A stretch of DNA of 64,000 nt from an uncultured Flavobacteriaceae bacterium (GCA_947504035.1 CANNGA010000004.1:62001-126000); one strand, 5' to 3'; counted from the first letter of the stretch, positions 52,650-62,303 are shown. Notes: a model not told the origin generated them from the sequence alone. Translations and numbers: made by a program.

Positions 52650-55600
52650 ATGAACACAACAACACTCTCAAAAAGCCAGCTCTCCATTTGGATGGGCCAG
52701 CAATTAAGTCCTAACGTGCCCTTATACAATATGGCACATGCTTTTAGCATTAAAGGTGCTATTGATGTGGATTGCTTTAACACCGCTTTTCAAGCCCTTT
52801 TAAATGAGGCAGATGTCTTGCGAACCGTATATGGTGCAGTAGATGGTGTGCCTTATCAAAACATACGTGCCCCTTTTGCATATACCATGGAATATATTGC
52901 GGTAGAAACTATGCCGCCTTTAGAACTACAGGACTGGCTTAGTGCACGTAGTAAAATTAATTTTAATTTAGAAGAAGGTGTATTCGACAGTGCTTTGTTA
53001 AAGTTAGGAGAAGCCGATTTTATTTGGTTTTTTAATGTCCATCATATTGCCACAGACGCCACAACTTCTACATTACTTTTAGAGCGTATGAGCCGTTTGT
53101 ATACTGCGTTGAAAACGGATACTTTAGAGACCATAGCAGCCTTGCCTCAATTTGCAGATTATCTCAAACAAGAACAGACGTTTCGCAGTTCAGAAGCTGT
53201 AAAGCCCATTCAAACCTACTGGAAGGACAAAGTTAAGGCGATTGAACGTCCTAAATTGTATGGTCGTGTGAGTAAAAATGAAAGTACAGCAGCTAAACGT
53301 TTGTACTTAGATTTGGGGGCAGAACGTTCCCAACAGCTTAGAACTATAGCCCAGCAAGCGGATATACGATGCTGGACAGAAGACCTTACCTTATTCAACA
53401 TATTTGCGACACTACTTTTTACATACATATATAGAGTAAGTGGGCAAAACACATTAGCGATAGGCACGCCTTCTCATAATAGACCAACAAAAGCTTTAAA
53501 AGCTACACCGGGCTTATTTGTAGAGTTTTTTCCTTTAGTAGCCGATTTGAATGCAGAAGCATCGTTTTTAGATGTTTACCAAGCCGTAAAAGTAGAAACC
53601 AATACTTATTTACGCCATGCACAAGCAGGAGCGTCTTCAGCAGATTTAAGTAAAAGTTACAATGTTATTTTAAATTATATCACTGCAAAGTTTTCTGGTT
53701 TTGATGGGGTAAAGGTCGCTTCAGAATGGCTGCACCCAGAACATGTAGATCTTGGACATGCGCTAAGATGCCATGTGTACGACATGGACGATTCTGGAGA
53801 GATAGCATTACTGTTAGATCTTAATGCAGAGGTGTTTCCTGAACAGCAATATGAGGCGGTTACCTCTCATATGTTACAGACTATTGATGCATTTATTTTA
53901 GACCGAACACAGTCTATAGGGCAGTTTTCTATGGTATCAGATGTTGAAACAGCAGCCATGTCACCTTTACAGGTCACAGAAGGAATATCTAAAAAAGGCA
54001 CTGTTTTAGACGCTTTTGAAGCACAGGTGCAACAAACACCCAATGCTATTGCGTTGCAGTATAACACAGAAACCCTAACCTACAGGGGCTTAAATAGAAA
54101 AGCGAACCAATTGGCGTATTACCTTGTACAGCAAGGTGCTAAACCTGGTGCTTCTGTAGCGATACACAGTTATAGAAATTCGAATTATATCGTAAGCGTT
54201 TTAGCAGTTTTAAAAATTGGAGGCACCTTTATTCCTATAGCTTCCAATCAGCCTAAAGACCGTATAGCGTTTATTTTAGAAGACTCAAAAAGTGCATTTG
54301 CCATTGTAGAAGACCGTTTGCTTGAAGGCTTTCCTACACATTTGGCTTCTGTTGTAAATGTACAAGCACTAAAGGCAACTTTAGCAAGCCAACCAGAAAC
54401 GATGTTTCATACCAATGTTAAGCCGTCAGATTTGGCTTATGTATTATACACTTCGGGGTCGACGGGGCAACCCAAAGGCGTGTTAATTTCTAATAAAGCC
54501 CTGTCTAATTACATATTTTGGGCGCAAACCCATTACGGGTTTGGGAAAACGTCCAGTTTTGCATTGTGTACTGCGATTGGTTTCGATTTAACTATTACCT
54601 CTACATTTGTACCTTTAGTTAGCGGTGGTAGAATGCTTATTTATGAAGAAGATGCCTCTGGATGGGATGCCGCGTTATTAGATGCTGTAAAGGATAATAA
54701 AGCAGATACTATAAAGGTAACACCATCGCATTTAACGCTTTTAAAAGACCATCAGTTTCAAGATTCCAGTATAAGAACAATTATTGTAGGTGGTGAAGAT
54801 TTTAAAGCTAGTTTAGGACAGGGGATCAAAGCGACATTGGGTACAGCTGTTACCATTTATAATGAGTATGGGCCTACAGAAGCCACAGTAGGCTGTATTG
54901 TAAGTACGTTTCAACCCGAAATTCATACCCAAGGTTCTATTCCTATTGGGCTACCAGTGCCACATATGCAGGCTTATGTTTTAGATGCTTACCAGAATAG
55001 AGTGCCTCAAGGTGTTGTAGGTGAATTGTACATTAGCGGTTCTAGTTTGGCAGAAGGGTATTTAAATCTCGAAACGGCTACTGCTGCTAAATTTTTAAAC
55101 AATCCCTTTGTTACAGGGTCTAAAATGTACAAAACAGGCGATCTTGTACGACAAAATAGCGCTGGCGTATTTGAGTATTTAGGACGAACAGATGAGCAGG
55201 TTAAATTAAGAGGCTATCGTATTGAGTTGCCAGAAATAGAAGCCAATATGTCGGCATTGGATGGTATAGCCCATTGCGCGGTTGTATTAACGACGCCAGA
55301 AAAGACAGAAACCATTCCTACAGAAGCCTTTAATTGTGTAACCTGTGGTTTGCCTTCTAATTACCCGCAAACCGATTTTGATGCCAAAGGGGTTTGTAAT
55401 CTTTGTAATGCGTTTGAGGGGTATAAAGATAAAGCTCAGAATTATTTTAAAACCGAGGAAGAACTGCATACCATTTTAACCGCAAAAAAGGGTGAAAGCC
55501 CAGAATACGATTGTTTAACCCTTTTAAGTGGAGGTAAGGACAGCACCTATATTCTAGCACAATTGGTAAATATGGGCTTAAAGGTTTTGGCATTTACTTT

Positions 55601-56783
55601 AGATAATGGGTACATCTCAGAACAAGCTAAAGGGAATATAGAACGTATCGTCAGGCAGCTAAATGTAGATCATATTTATGGCGAAACAAACCACATGAAC
55701 GAAATTTTCGTAGATAGCTTACACCGTCATAAAAATGTGTGTAATGGGTGTTTTAAAACCATTTACACCTTAAGTACAAAAATAGCTATGGAACGTCACA
55801 TCCCATTTATCGTAACAGGTTTATCTAGAGGTCAGTTTTTTGAAACTCGCCTTACCGAAGAACTCTTTTGGGACGAAGATTTAGATGTGACCAAAATAGA
55901 CGATACTATTCTTGAAGTTAGAAAATTATACCACAGAGAAGACGATGCTGTAAAACTCTTATTGGATGTATCTATGTTTGAAGATGATGCTGTTTTTGAA
56001 AGCGTAAAATTTATCGATTTTTACAGGTATTCAGATGTGAGCTTAGAGGCCATGTTAAAGTACCTAGAAGACACTATAGGTTGGGTACGACCTACAGATA
56101 CGGGACGCTCTACCAATTGTTTAATCAATCAAGTGGGGATTTCTGTACATAAAAAAGAACGCGGGTATAGTAACTATTCTTTTCCATACAGTTGGGATGT
56201 ACGTTTAGGGCACAAAACAAGAGATGAGAGTTTAGAAGAAATTAATGAATATATAGATGAGGTAGAAGTGCAGCGCATTATGGCAGAGATAGGGTACGAA
56301 GCACCTCTTAGTAGACCAGATGAACCCCAATTGGTTGCTTATTATACCGGAGAAAAAGACTTAAATACAGCGGTACTTAAGGCGCAATTGGCAAAGCGAT
56401 TGCCAGCGTACATGTTGCCAGCAACATTCAAGTATTTAGAGGTCTTGCCGCTTACAAAAAATGGTAAAACGGATAAAAATGCCTTAAGCCGTCTAACTTT
56501 AGAGCAAATAGAGGCAGAGGTGTCTTATGTGGCACCGCGAAATGATATTGAAACTTTGATAGCGGCCGTTTGGAAAGCCGTATTACGTATAGAGAAAATT
56601 GGAGTTCATGATAATTTTATTGCTTTAGGAGGTCATTCATTAGCCGCTATTAGAGTAACTTCTAGACTAAATGAAGCTTTAGAGTTAGAAATGCCTTTGC
56701 ATTTGGTATTTAATTTGCCAACAATAGCCGAATATGCAAAACGTATTGAAGACACCATTACAGCATTATTACATGAAGCCTAA
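52650..56783 (+). CDS. NRPS C-A-PCP with embedded PP-loop amidotransferase-like domain
   Basis: 1377 residues. Condensation domain about 5-440 (HHIATDA, His131-Asp136). Adenylation domain about 450-890 (YTSGSTGQPKG, NEYGPTEATVG, RGYRIELPEIE) resuming at about 1226-1290 (LVAYYTGEKD, AYMLPATFKY, NGKTDKN); PCP with Ser1330 in LGGHS. By-eye specificity residues D646-L647-T650-K689-I-G-E739-V-G equal the known Asn code. Residues about 890-1225 form an inserted PP-loop domain: CVTC (896-899), CNLC (916-919), SGGKDS (960-965), CNGC (1031-1034), a layout like N-acetyl-sugar amidotransferases (WbpG/PseA). PP-loop enzymes adenylate a carbonyl for attack by N or S. The insertion site (A8-A9) is where other NRPS tailoring domains sit. 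Confidence 0.93.
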   Translation: MNTTTLSKSQLSIWMGQQLSPNVPLYNMAHAFSIKGAIDVDCFNTAFQALLNEADVLRTVYGAVDGVPYQNIRAPFAYTMEYIAVETMPPLELQDWLSARSKINFNLEEGVFDSALLKLGEADFIWFFNVHHIATDATTSTLLLERMSRLYTALKTDTLETIAALPQFADYLKQEQTFRSSEAVKPIQTYWKDKVKAIERPKLYGRVSKNESTAAKRLYLDLGAERSQQLRTIAQQADIRCWTEDLTLFNIFATLLFTYIYRVSGQNTLAIGTPSHNRPTKALKATPGLFVEFFPLVADLNAEASFLDVYQAVKVETNTYLRHAQAGASSADLSKSYNVILNYITAKFSGFDGVKVASEWLHPEHVDLGHALRCHVYDMDDSGEIALLLDLNAEVFPEQQYEAVTSHMLQTIDAFILDRTQSIGQFSMVSDVETAAMSPLQVTEGISKKGTVLDAFEAQVQQTPNAIALQYNTETLTYRGLNRKANQLAYYLVQQGAKPGASVAIHSYRNSNYIVSVLAVLKIGGTFIPIASNQPKDRIAFILEDSKSAFAIVEDRLLEGFPTHLASVVNVQALKATLASQPETMFHTNVKPSDLAYVLYTSGSTGQPKGVLISNKALSNYIFWAQTHYGFGKTSSFALCTAIGFDLTITSTFVPLVSGGRMLIYEEDASGWDAALLDAVKDNKADTIKVTPSHLTLLKDHQFQDSSIRTIIVGGEDFKASLGQGIKATLGTAVTIYNEYGPTEATVGCIVSTFQPEIHTQGSIPIGLPVPHMQAYVLDAYQNRVPQGVVGELYISGSSLAEGYLNLETATAAKFLNNPFVTGSKMYKTGDLVRQNSAGVFEYLGRTDEQVKLRGYRIELPEIEANMSALDGIAHCAVVLTTPEKTETIPTEAFNCVTCGLPSNYPQTDFDAKGVCNLCNAFEGYKDKAQNYFKTEEELHTILTAKKGESPEYDCLTLLSGGKDSTYILAQLVNMGLKVLAFTLDNGYISEQAKGNIERIVRQLNVDHIYGETNHMNEIFVDSLHRHKNVCNGCFKTIYTLSTKIAMERHIPFIVTGLSRGQFFETRLTEELFWDEDLDVTKIDDTILEVRKLYHREDDAVKLLLDVSMFEDDAVFESVKFIDFYRYSDVSLEAMLKYLEDTIGWVRPTDTGRSTNCLINQVGISVHKKERGYSNYSFPYSWDVRLGHKTRDESLEEINEYIDEVEVQRIMAEIGYEAPLSRPDEPQLVAYYTGEKDLNTAVLKAQLAKRLPAYMLPATFKYLEVLPLTKNGKTDKNALSRLTLEQIEAEVSYVAPRNDIETLIAAVWKAVLRIEKIGVHDNFIALGGHSLAAIRVTSRLNEALELEMPLHLVFNLPTIAEYAKRIEDTITALLHEA

Positions 56784-57246
56784 TTGTTTAAAAGGCTTTA
56801 AGCCATTTGTGTTTAAAATAATGCTACTCATTATGGGAATGTGTTATGTACTGCATCCAATTCACGAAGAGTTAAAGGAGGTGTTGCATAGTTGGTCTCA
56901 TCAATTAGAGTTTACCGTTGCTGTACAGGAAGAAACGCATGCTCAAATGGGGCTTGGTCAATATTCAGCAGCGCATTTGTTGAGGCATAAAACGCATGAA
57001 CATAGTATTTTAGATGTTTTTGAAGCGCTTTTAAAAGGAGAGGAATCATCTAATACCGATGATGAGGTGCCTGTTACGAAAGATGTTAAACTTGATAAAC
57101 ATATACGACGAACATTGCAAAATCAGAATCAAGACAATACATTTGTGGCGCAGCTACTACAAAAGGCATTTCTAGACAAGCAGCAAGCGGTACATAAGGG
57201 CTATGTAAATCTTATTTTACAGCCACCAAATCCGTTAGGGTACTAA
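56773..57246 (+). CDS. Small His-rich membrane-anchored protein
   Basis: 157 residues from the ATG at 56773, which overlaps the NRPS end by 11 nt; an upstream in-frame ATG (56734) lies inside the NRPS gene. A single membrane segment (about 10-28) is followed by a soluble part rich in His (HPIHEEL, HSWSHQ, RHKTHEHS) and acidic residues. I recognise no family. Position between the NRPS and the TonB receptor suggests a role in handling the metal or its complex. This is inference. Confidence 0.65.
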   Translation: MKPNCLKGFKPFVFKIMLLIMGMCYVLHPIHEELKEVLHSWSHQLEFTVAVQEETHAQMGLGQYSAAHLLRHKTHEHSILDVFEALLKGEESSNTDDEVPVTKDVKLDKHIRRTLQNQNQDNTFVAQLLQKAFLDKQQAVHKGYVNLILQPPNPLGY

Positions 57247-57317
57247 TGCCATGCCTTAGGTGTAAGCGCATTTTAAGTTATTTTAAAAATTAATAAGTCA
57301 TAATCTCAAGAAAAACA

Positions 57318-57357
57318 ACTTAGGACAGGACAGCCCATGCCGTTACTGAGCCTAAGT
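57318..57357 (+). promoter_or_regulatory. Possible structured leader before the TonB receptor gene
   Basis: ACTTAGG (57318-57324) and CCTAAGT (57351-57357) pair around a GC-richer 26-nt loop, 17 nt before the ATG. It could be a terminator-like or RNA-processing hairpin separating the receptor from the NRPS transcript. The function is unknown. Confidence 0.35.
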
Positions 57358-57373
57358 CATAAAAAAATAAATC

Positions 57374-59608
57374 ATGTTAAAGAAAATAATACTACTATTA
57401 CTGTTGTTAAGTGCTGGGTTAACCTATGCGCATGATCTTAGCGGTACAGTAATGTCTAACGATAATGAAAAACCGTTACAAGATGTAGGGGTGTATAATA
57501 AAACAACGGGTGCTTATACCTATACGAATGTATCGGGGTACTTCGAATTAGATGATATCTCTTTAGGAGACATTATTTACTTTTACCAGTTGGGTTACGA
57601 AAACTATGAAGTTACCGTTACTGAAGCAAACCTAGACAGTAACATAACAGTACGTATGCGTATTGCTCCAGCATCTTTAGATCAAATATTGGTTGTATCT
57701 AAAGTGAATGCATTAAGTAATTTTGTAAATATAGATGTACAAACCAGCCCTGTAAAATCATCTCAGGAAATTTTACGTAAAATACCAGGGTTAATCATTG
57801 GTCAGCATGCTGGTGGTGGTAAAGCAGAGCAAATCTTTTTAAGAGGCTTTGATATCGATCACGGTACTGATATTGCCATAGAAGTAGATGGTATGCCTGT
57901 AAATATGGTATCTCATGCACACGGCCAAGGCTATGCAGACATGCACTTTGTCATTCCAGAAACCATAGAAAATTTAGATTTTGGTAAAGGGTCGTATTAC
58001 GCCGATAAAGGAAACTTTAATACAGCGGGTTATGTGGATGTGAAAACCAAAAAAACAATAGATGAGAATGTCATTTCTGTAGAAGCAGGACAATTTAATA
58101 CAGTACGTGCATTAAGTATGCTGAAATTAATCAGTTCTGAAAAAAGTAATGCTTATGTGGCGAGTGCATTGAGTTTATCTGATGGAGTGTTTGATTCTCC
58201 TCAAAATTTTAACCGTCTTAATATTATGGGACGTTACAATTTTAATAATTACGAAGATCAAGAGTTTAGTATTGCCTTGTCTCATTTTCAAAGCAAGTGG
58301 GATGCCTCAGGACAAATTCCACAGCGTGCCGTAGATCAAGGTATTATAGGACGTTTTGGAGCTATAGACGATACTGAAGGGGGAAATACAAGTAGAACCA
58401 ACATTTGGTTGAACCATAACAAGCAATTGGACGAACATTCTAATATTGAATCTTCAGCATACTTGACGAAATATAATTTTGAGTTGTTTTCAAACTTTAC
58501 GTTCTTCTTAGAAGATCCTGTAAATGCAGATCAAATTCGTCAATTTGAAGACCGTACTATCATTGGTGCGAAGTCTGCGTACAAACGTTCATTACATTTA
58601 GAAGACCACGATGCCCAGTTGAATTATGAATTAGGGATTGGGTTTCGTTATGACGATATAAATGATAATCAGTTGTCCAGAACACGCAACAGAAGAGAAT
58701 TGTTAGAGCGTTTGGCTTTTGGTGATGTAGACGAAGTTAATGGGTTTTCGTATGCCAATTTAAAGTACAAATGGAATAAATTAACGATTAATCCAGGGGT
58801 GCGTTTAGATTATTTTACGTTCGATTATGTCGATTTTCTATCAGATACCTTCGACAGTAGAAGTGAAGATAAAGTTTTGGTAAGTCCAAAATTAAACTTT
58901 ATTTATGCGGCATCTCCTAAAACACAGTTATTTTTAAAATCTGGTTTTGGATTTCACTCTAACGACAGTAGAGTTGTGACAGCTAATAGTGGTGAAGATA
59001 TTTTACCAACGGCATTTAGTACCGATTTAGGGACTATTTTTAAGCCTACCGATAAGTTGGCTATTAATGCAGCACTATGGAGTTTATTTTTGCAACAAGA
59101 ATTTGTATATGTGGGCGATGCGGCTATTGTAGAACCTAGCGGAAGAACACAGCGTTTTGGAGTGGACTTTGGTGTGCGTTACCAGTTAACAGACTGGTTG
59201 TATGCGAATACAGACATTAACTATGCCTATGCAAGAAGTGTAGACGCGCCTAATGGAGAAGATTTTATTCCGTTAGCACCAGATTTAACCTCTGCAGGAG
59301 GCTTAAGTTTTAAGGATTTAGGTCATTTTTCTGGAGGGGTAAGTTACCGTTACATAAAAGACCGTCCAGCTAACGAAGATAATTCTATAGAAGCAGAAGG
59401 GTATTTTGTAACCGACCTTAATTTGAATTACAATTATAAAAATTGGACTTTAGGTGTAGTGGTTGAAAATCTATTAGATACAGAATGGAATGAAACCCAA
59501 TTTGCAACCGAAAGTCGCTTGTTTAATGAAGCGGCACCTGTAGAAGAGATTCATTTTACTCCGGGAACCCCTTTCTTTATGAGAGCGAAACTATCGGTGA
59601 GATTTTAA
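57374..59608 (+). CDS. TonB-dependent outer-membrane receptor
   Basis: 744 residues. Signal peptide 1-19; an N-terminal carboxypeptidase-regulatory-like domain (about 22-95, LSGTVMSNDNEKPLQDVGVY); plug about 115-230 with IPGLIIGQHAGGGKAEQIFLRGFDIDHG; then a beta-barrel ending in a C-terminal aromatic (MRAKLSVRF). The plug's HAHGQGYADMHF is His-rich and may contact metal. Such receptors import metal chelates or similar ligands. As last gene of the plus-strand operon it probably takes up the loaded peptide. The substrate is inferred. Confidence 0.9.
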   Translation: MLKKIILLLLLLSAGLTYAHDLSGTVMSNDNEKPLQDVGVYNKTTGAYTYTNVSGYFELDDISLGDIIYFYQLGYENYEVTVTEANLDSNITVRMRIAPASLDQILVVSKVNALSNFVNIDVQTSPVKSSQEILRKIPGLIIGQHAGGGKAEQIFLRGFDIDHGTDIAIEVDGMPVNMVSHAHGQGYADMHFVIPETIENLDFGKGSYYADKGNFNTAGYVDVKTKKTIDENVISVEAGQFNTVRALSMLKLISSEKSNAYVASALSLSDGVFDSPQNFNRLNIMGRYNFNNYEDQEFSIALSHFQSKWDASGQIPQRAVDQGIIGRFGAIDDTEGGNTSRTNIWLNHNKQLDEHSNIESSAYLTKYNFELFSNFTFFLEDPVNADQIRQFEDRTIIGAKSAYKRSLHLEDHDAQLNYELGIGFRYDDINDNQLSRTRNRRELLERLAFGDVDEVNGFSYANLKYKWNKLTINPGVRLDYFTFDYVDFLSDTFDSRSEDKVLVSPKLNFIYAASPKTQLFLKSGFGFHSNDSRVVTANSGEDILPTAFSTDLGTIFKPTDKLAINAALWSLFLQQEFVYVGDAAIVEPSGRTQRFGVDFGVRYQLTDWLYANTDINYAYARSVDAPNGEDFIPLAPDLTSAGGLSFKDLGHFSGGVSYRYIKDRPANEDNSIEAEGYFVTDLNLNYNYKNWTLGVVVENLLDTEWNETQFATESRLFNEAAPVEEIHFTPGTPFFMRAKLSVRF

Positions 59609-59635
59609 TCAGGTCTTAAATTCTAAAAAATAAAG

Positions 59636-59665
59636 AACCTGTTTGCATGTATATGTAAACAGGTT
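59636..59665 (+). terminator. Terminator after the TonB receptor gene
   Basis: A 13-bp hairpin with one G-T pair (AACCTGTTTGCAT at 59636-59648 and ATGTAAACAGGTT at 59653-59665, 4-nt loop) is followed by a run of T. It lies 27 nt after the receptor stop. Confidence 0.88.
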
Positions 59666-59976
59666 TTTTATAAAGAAGCGGTTCTAATTGTAACCAGAAA
59701 CATTTCAACCTTTAAATTTAAATTAGTTATTAGAAAATTTATTGCGGCTTTCGGCTATTGCAAGCACTAGCGCTGTGTTATGTTTTTTAATTTAACTGTA
59801 GTGATAACTTACATTGAAATTAAGAAACTAGTAGTGTTTATAGCATTTGATACCCTTATAGCGATATTTCAATACATAATCTGGGTTAAAACGAAACCTT
59901 CAATACCATGTTTACAATAAGGGGAAAATTTTATGTTTAAAGGACGTAAGACCTAAAAACACATCAAATAGGGCTC
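59666..59976. other. Gene-free stretch between the NRPS cluster and cydB
   Basis: About 310 bp of AT-rich DNA after the terminator. No gene, promoter or repeat could be supported. Confidence 0.4.
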
Positions 59977-60996
59977 TTAAGGCTCTAAAATTTTAATCAT
60001 TTTAAAAGATTTGAACAAATGGTACAATCCAGGGAGGATTACAGCGCCTCCAATAAGTAGCGATATACCAAGTACATTAATAACTTTAGGAGCCGATGCT
60101 GTACTTATAATACTCAGCTCGTTATGAGAAGCTATTAATATATCGGGGAAGTGCGCAATTATAGCAGAAAGCAAGATTAAAACAACCTGTACACCAGCCA
60201 GAAAGCGACTTCTAATTTTTTTTGCCTTTTTAATACTGTGGGTTAACGGAAAAATTAAAATGGCAGACAGGCCTACCACTCCTATAGCATAAGGGTTTTT
60301 TAAGAATTTGGTAACGAATAGATGCGCATTAAAATAGCCATAACTCAATACCAAAAAGCCTGCTAAAATTACGATACTATTTGTAATTCGGGCCTTTTTA
60401 ACATAAAGCAAACGCTCTGTGGCATTGGCTTCACCAATTAATAACACAGTTGCTAAGAAAGTACATAACGCAGTAAAAAAGAAACCAATAAGCAGTGCAA
60501 AAGGGTTGAGCCAAGGCATTATAAACAATTCATAAAACGACAGCGGTTTTGTGGGGTCTATAAGCGTAATGTTTCCAGAGACCATAGCACCAAAAGTCAT
60601 ACCTAGGAAAATGGGAGTTACTAAACTGGAGATTCTAAACATCCAGTCGTAGAGAATTTGGGATTGGTCTTTAAACGCATCGTAATGCCTAAATACAAAC
60701 GATACACCTCTTAGTGTAATACCTAGAAGTACTAGTGTTAAGGGCACATGTAGGTAAATGACGAGTATATTGTAAAATTCAGGAAAGCCTACCCATAAAA
60801 TAACAACTATAATTATAATCCAGATGTGATTGGCTTCCCAAACAGGCCCAATAACGCGGTATATGGTTTTCTTGGTGAGGGCTTGGTGGGCTTTCGATGA
60901 AAATAATTCTACAATACCAGCACCAAAATCGGCACCAGCAAGCAACACATACAGCAATAAAGCGACCATTAAAAAACTAAGTACAACGTAGAGCAT
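59977..60996 (-). CDS. cydB: Cytochrome bd oxidase subunit II
   Basis: 339 residues with about eight membrane helices. The start MLYVVLSFLMVALLLYVLLAGADFGAG and the FRHYDAFK and MPWLNPFALLIGFFF segments are CydB features. It is the structural partner of CydA in the quinol-oxidising terminal oxidase used at low oxygen. Its ATG lies 2 nt after the cydA stop, so they are one operon. No small CydX-type subunit could be seen after it. Confidence 0.93.
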   Translation of the reverse strand: MLYVVLSFLMVALLLYVLLAGADFGAGIVELFSSKAHQALTKKTIYRVIGPVWEANHIWIIIIVVILWVGFPEFYNILVIYLHVPLTLVLLGITLRGVSFVFRHYDAFKDQSQILYDWMFRISSLVTPIFLGMTFGAMVSGNITLIDPTKPLSFYELFIMPWLNPFALLIGFFFTALCTFLATVLLIGEANATERLLYVKKARITNSIVILAGFLVLSYGYFNAHLFVTKFLKNPYAIGVVGLSAILIFPLTHSIKKAKKIRSRFLAGVQVVLILLSAIIAHFPDILIASHNELSIISTASAPKVINVLGISLLIGGAVILPGLYHLFKSFKMIKILEP

Positions 60997-60998
60997 AA

Positions 60999-62303
60999 TT
61001 ATAAGGTTTGCGTGTTATTTAAGGCTTTTATTTGTCTTCCCATAAGCCATGTTACGGCAATAGCCAATATAGTATACAGAACGACATACATGTAAAAGCT
61101 AAAGACCATACCTGGAACAGGAGTTACGGCGTCTTTGGTTTTCATAATGTTGTGAATAATCCATGGTTGGCGGCCTACTTCTGTAACTACCCAACCAGCT
61201 TCTAATGCAATGAAACCTAGTGGTGCTAATAGAATGAATAGGCCCCAAAAGCGTTGTTTCTTCCACCACGTTTTGCGTTTCAAACTCACAAAAAATAAAA
61301 GACCAACTAGCAGTAGGAGTGTGCCAATACCTACCATAATTTGAAAGGCGTAATGCACTACAGGTACATTGGGGCGTTCGTCTTCAGGAAAATCGTTTAA
61401 TCCTTTTACTTCGGCATTAAAATCGCCAAACGCTAAGAAGGATAGGGCATTGGGTAATTTTAGTTTATAAGAAACCTCTTGGGTGTCGTTATTCACAATG
61501 CCTCCTATGTATAAAGGCACACCTTTAGCAGTGTCGTAATGCGCCTCCATAGCTGCGAGTTTAGCAGGCTGTCGTTTCGCAATGTCCTTGGCAGAAAGGT
61601 CGCCACTTAAAGGTTGTAATATGGCGGCCACAGCTGCAAAGGTAATGGCAATTTTAAACGCTTTTTGATGAAGTGCGATCTGTCGCTTTTTATAAACTTG
61701 ATAAGCATGGATGCCGGCTACGGCAAAACCTGTTGCTGTAAAAGCAGCTAGTGTCATATGTAAAGCTTGTGTAAACCAAGCGGGGTTTAAAAGGGCAGCT
61801 ACGGGGTCTATGTTTGAGAATTGCCCATTAATAAAGTCAAAACCAGAAGGCGCATTCATCCAGCCATTGGCTGAGACGACTAAAATACCCGAGGCGACTC
61901 CCGAAACCCCAACAATAACGCCTGTAAACCAGTGGAATTTTTCAGGGATCTTATCCCAACCGTATAAATAAAACCCTAAGGCAATTGCTTCGACAAAAAA
62001 AGCAGCGCCTTCTAAAGAAAACGGCATACCTATAATAGGACCTGCATGTTTCATGAATTCTGGCCAAAGTAACCCCAATTCAAAAGAGAGTGCTGTACCA
62101 GACACGGCACCTGTCACAAAAAAGATAGCAACGCCTTTTTGCCAAGATTTAGTAAGTTTTAAATAGGTAGGGTTTCTTGTATTTAACCATTTTTTATGCG
62201 CCACAACCATAAAGAAAGGCATCACCATACCAATACAAGCAAATACGATGTGAAACATGAGTGTAAATGCCATTTGAAGTCTGGCAGCATCGAGATTGTC
62301 CAT
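60999..62303 (-). CDS. cydA: Cytochrome bd oxidase subunit I (short Q-loop form)
   Basis: 434 residues, about 90 shorter than E. coli CydA, as in the short Q-loop type common in Bacteroidota. His18 (MFHIVFACIG) fits the heme b595 ligand. The segment GWDKIPEKFHWFTG gives the second His ligand, and conserved GxWxxxE-type residues occur near ALEAGWVVTEVGRQPWI. It holds all three hemes and oxidises quinol. It is the first gene of the cydAB pair. Confidence 0.95.
   Translation of the reverse strand: MDNLDAARLQMAFTLMFHIVFACIGMVMPFFMVVAHKKWLNTRNPTYLKLTKSWQKGVAIFFVTGAVSGTALSFELGLLWPEFMKHAGPIIGMPFSLEGAAFFVEAIALGFYLYGWDKIPEKFHWFTGVIVGVSGVASGILVVSANGWMNAPSGFDFINGQFSNIDPVAALLNPAWFTQALHMTLAAFTATGFAVAGIHAYQVYKKRQIALHQKAFKIAITFAAVAAILQPLSGDLSAKDIAKRQPAKLAAMEAHYDTAKGVPLYIGGIVNNDTQEVSYKLKLPNALSFLAFGDFNAEVKGLNDFPEDERPNVPVVHYAFQIMVGIGTLLLLVGLLFFVSLKRKTWWKKQRFWGLFILLAPLGFIALEAGWVVTEVGRQPWIIHNIMKTKDAVTPVPGMVFSFYMYVVLYTILAIAVTWLMGRQIKALNNTQTL

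Noticed and set aside
52650-56783. The 1377-aa NRPS as an artificial join of an A-domain gene and a sugar amidotransferase gene
   Set aside because: The frame is continuous, and the missing A9-A10 part and PCP follow directly after the insertion, so it is a true embedded domain.
38052-59608. Classical catechol or hydroxamate siderophore cluster
   Set aside because: No isochorismate, dihydroxybenzoate or N-hydroxylating genes are present.
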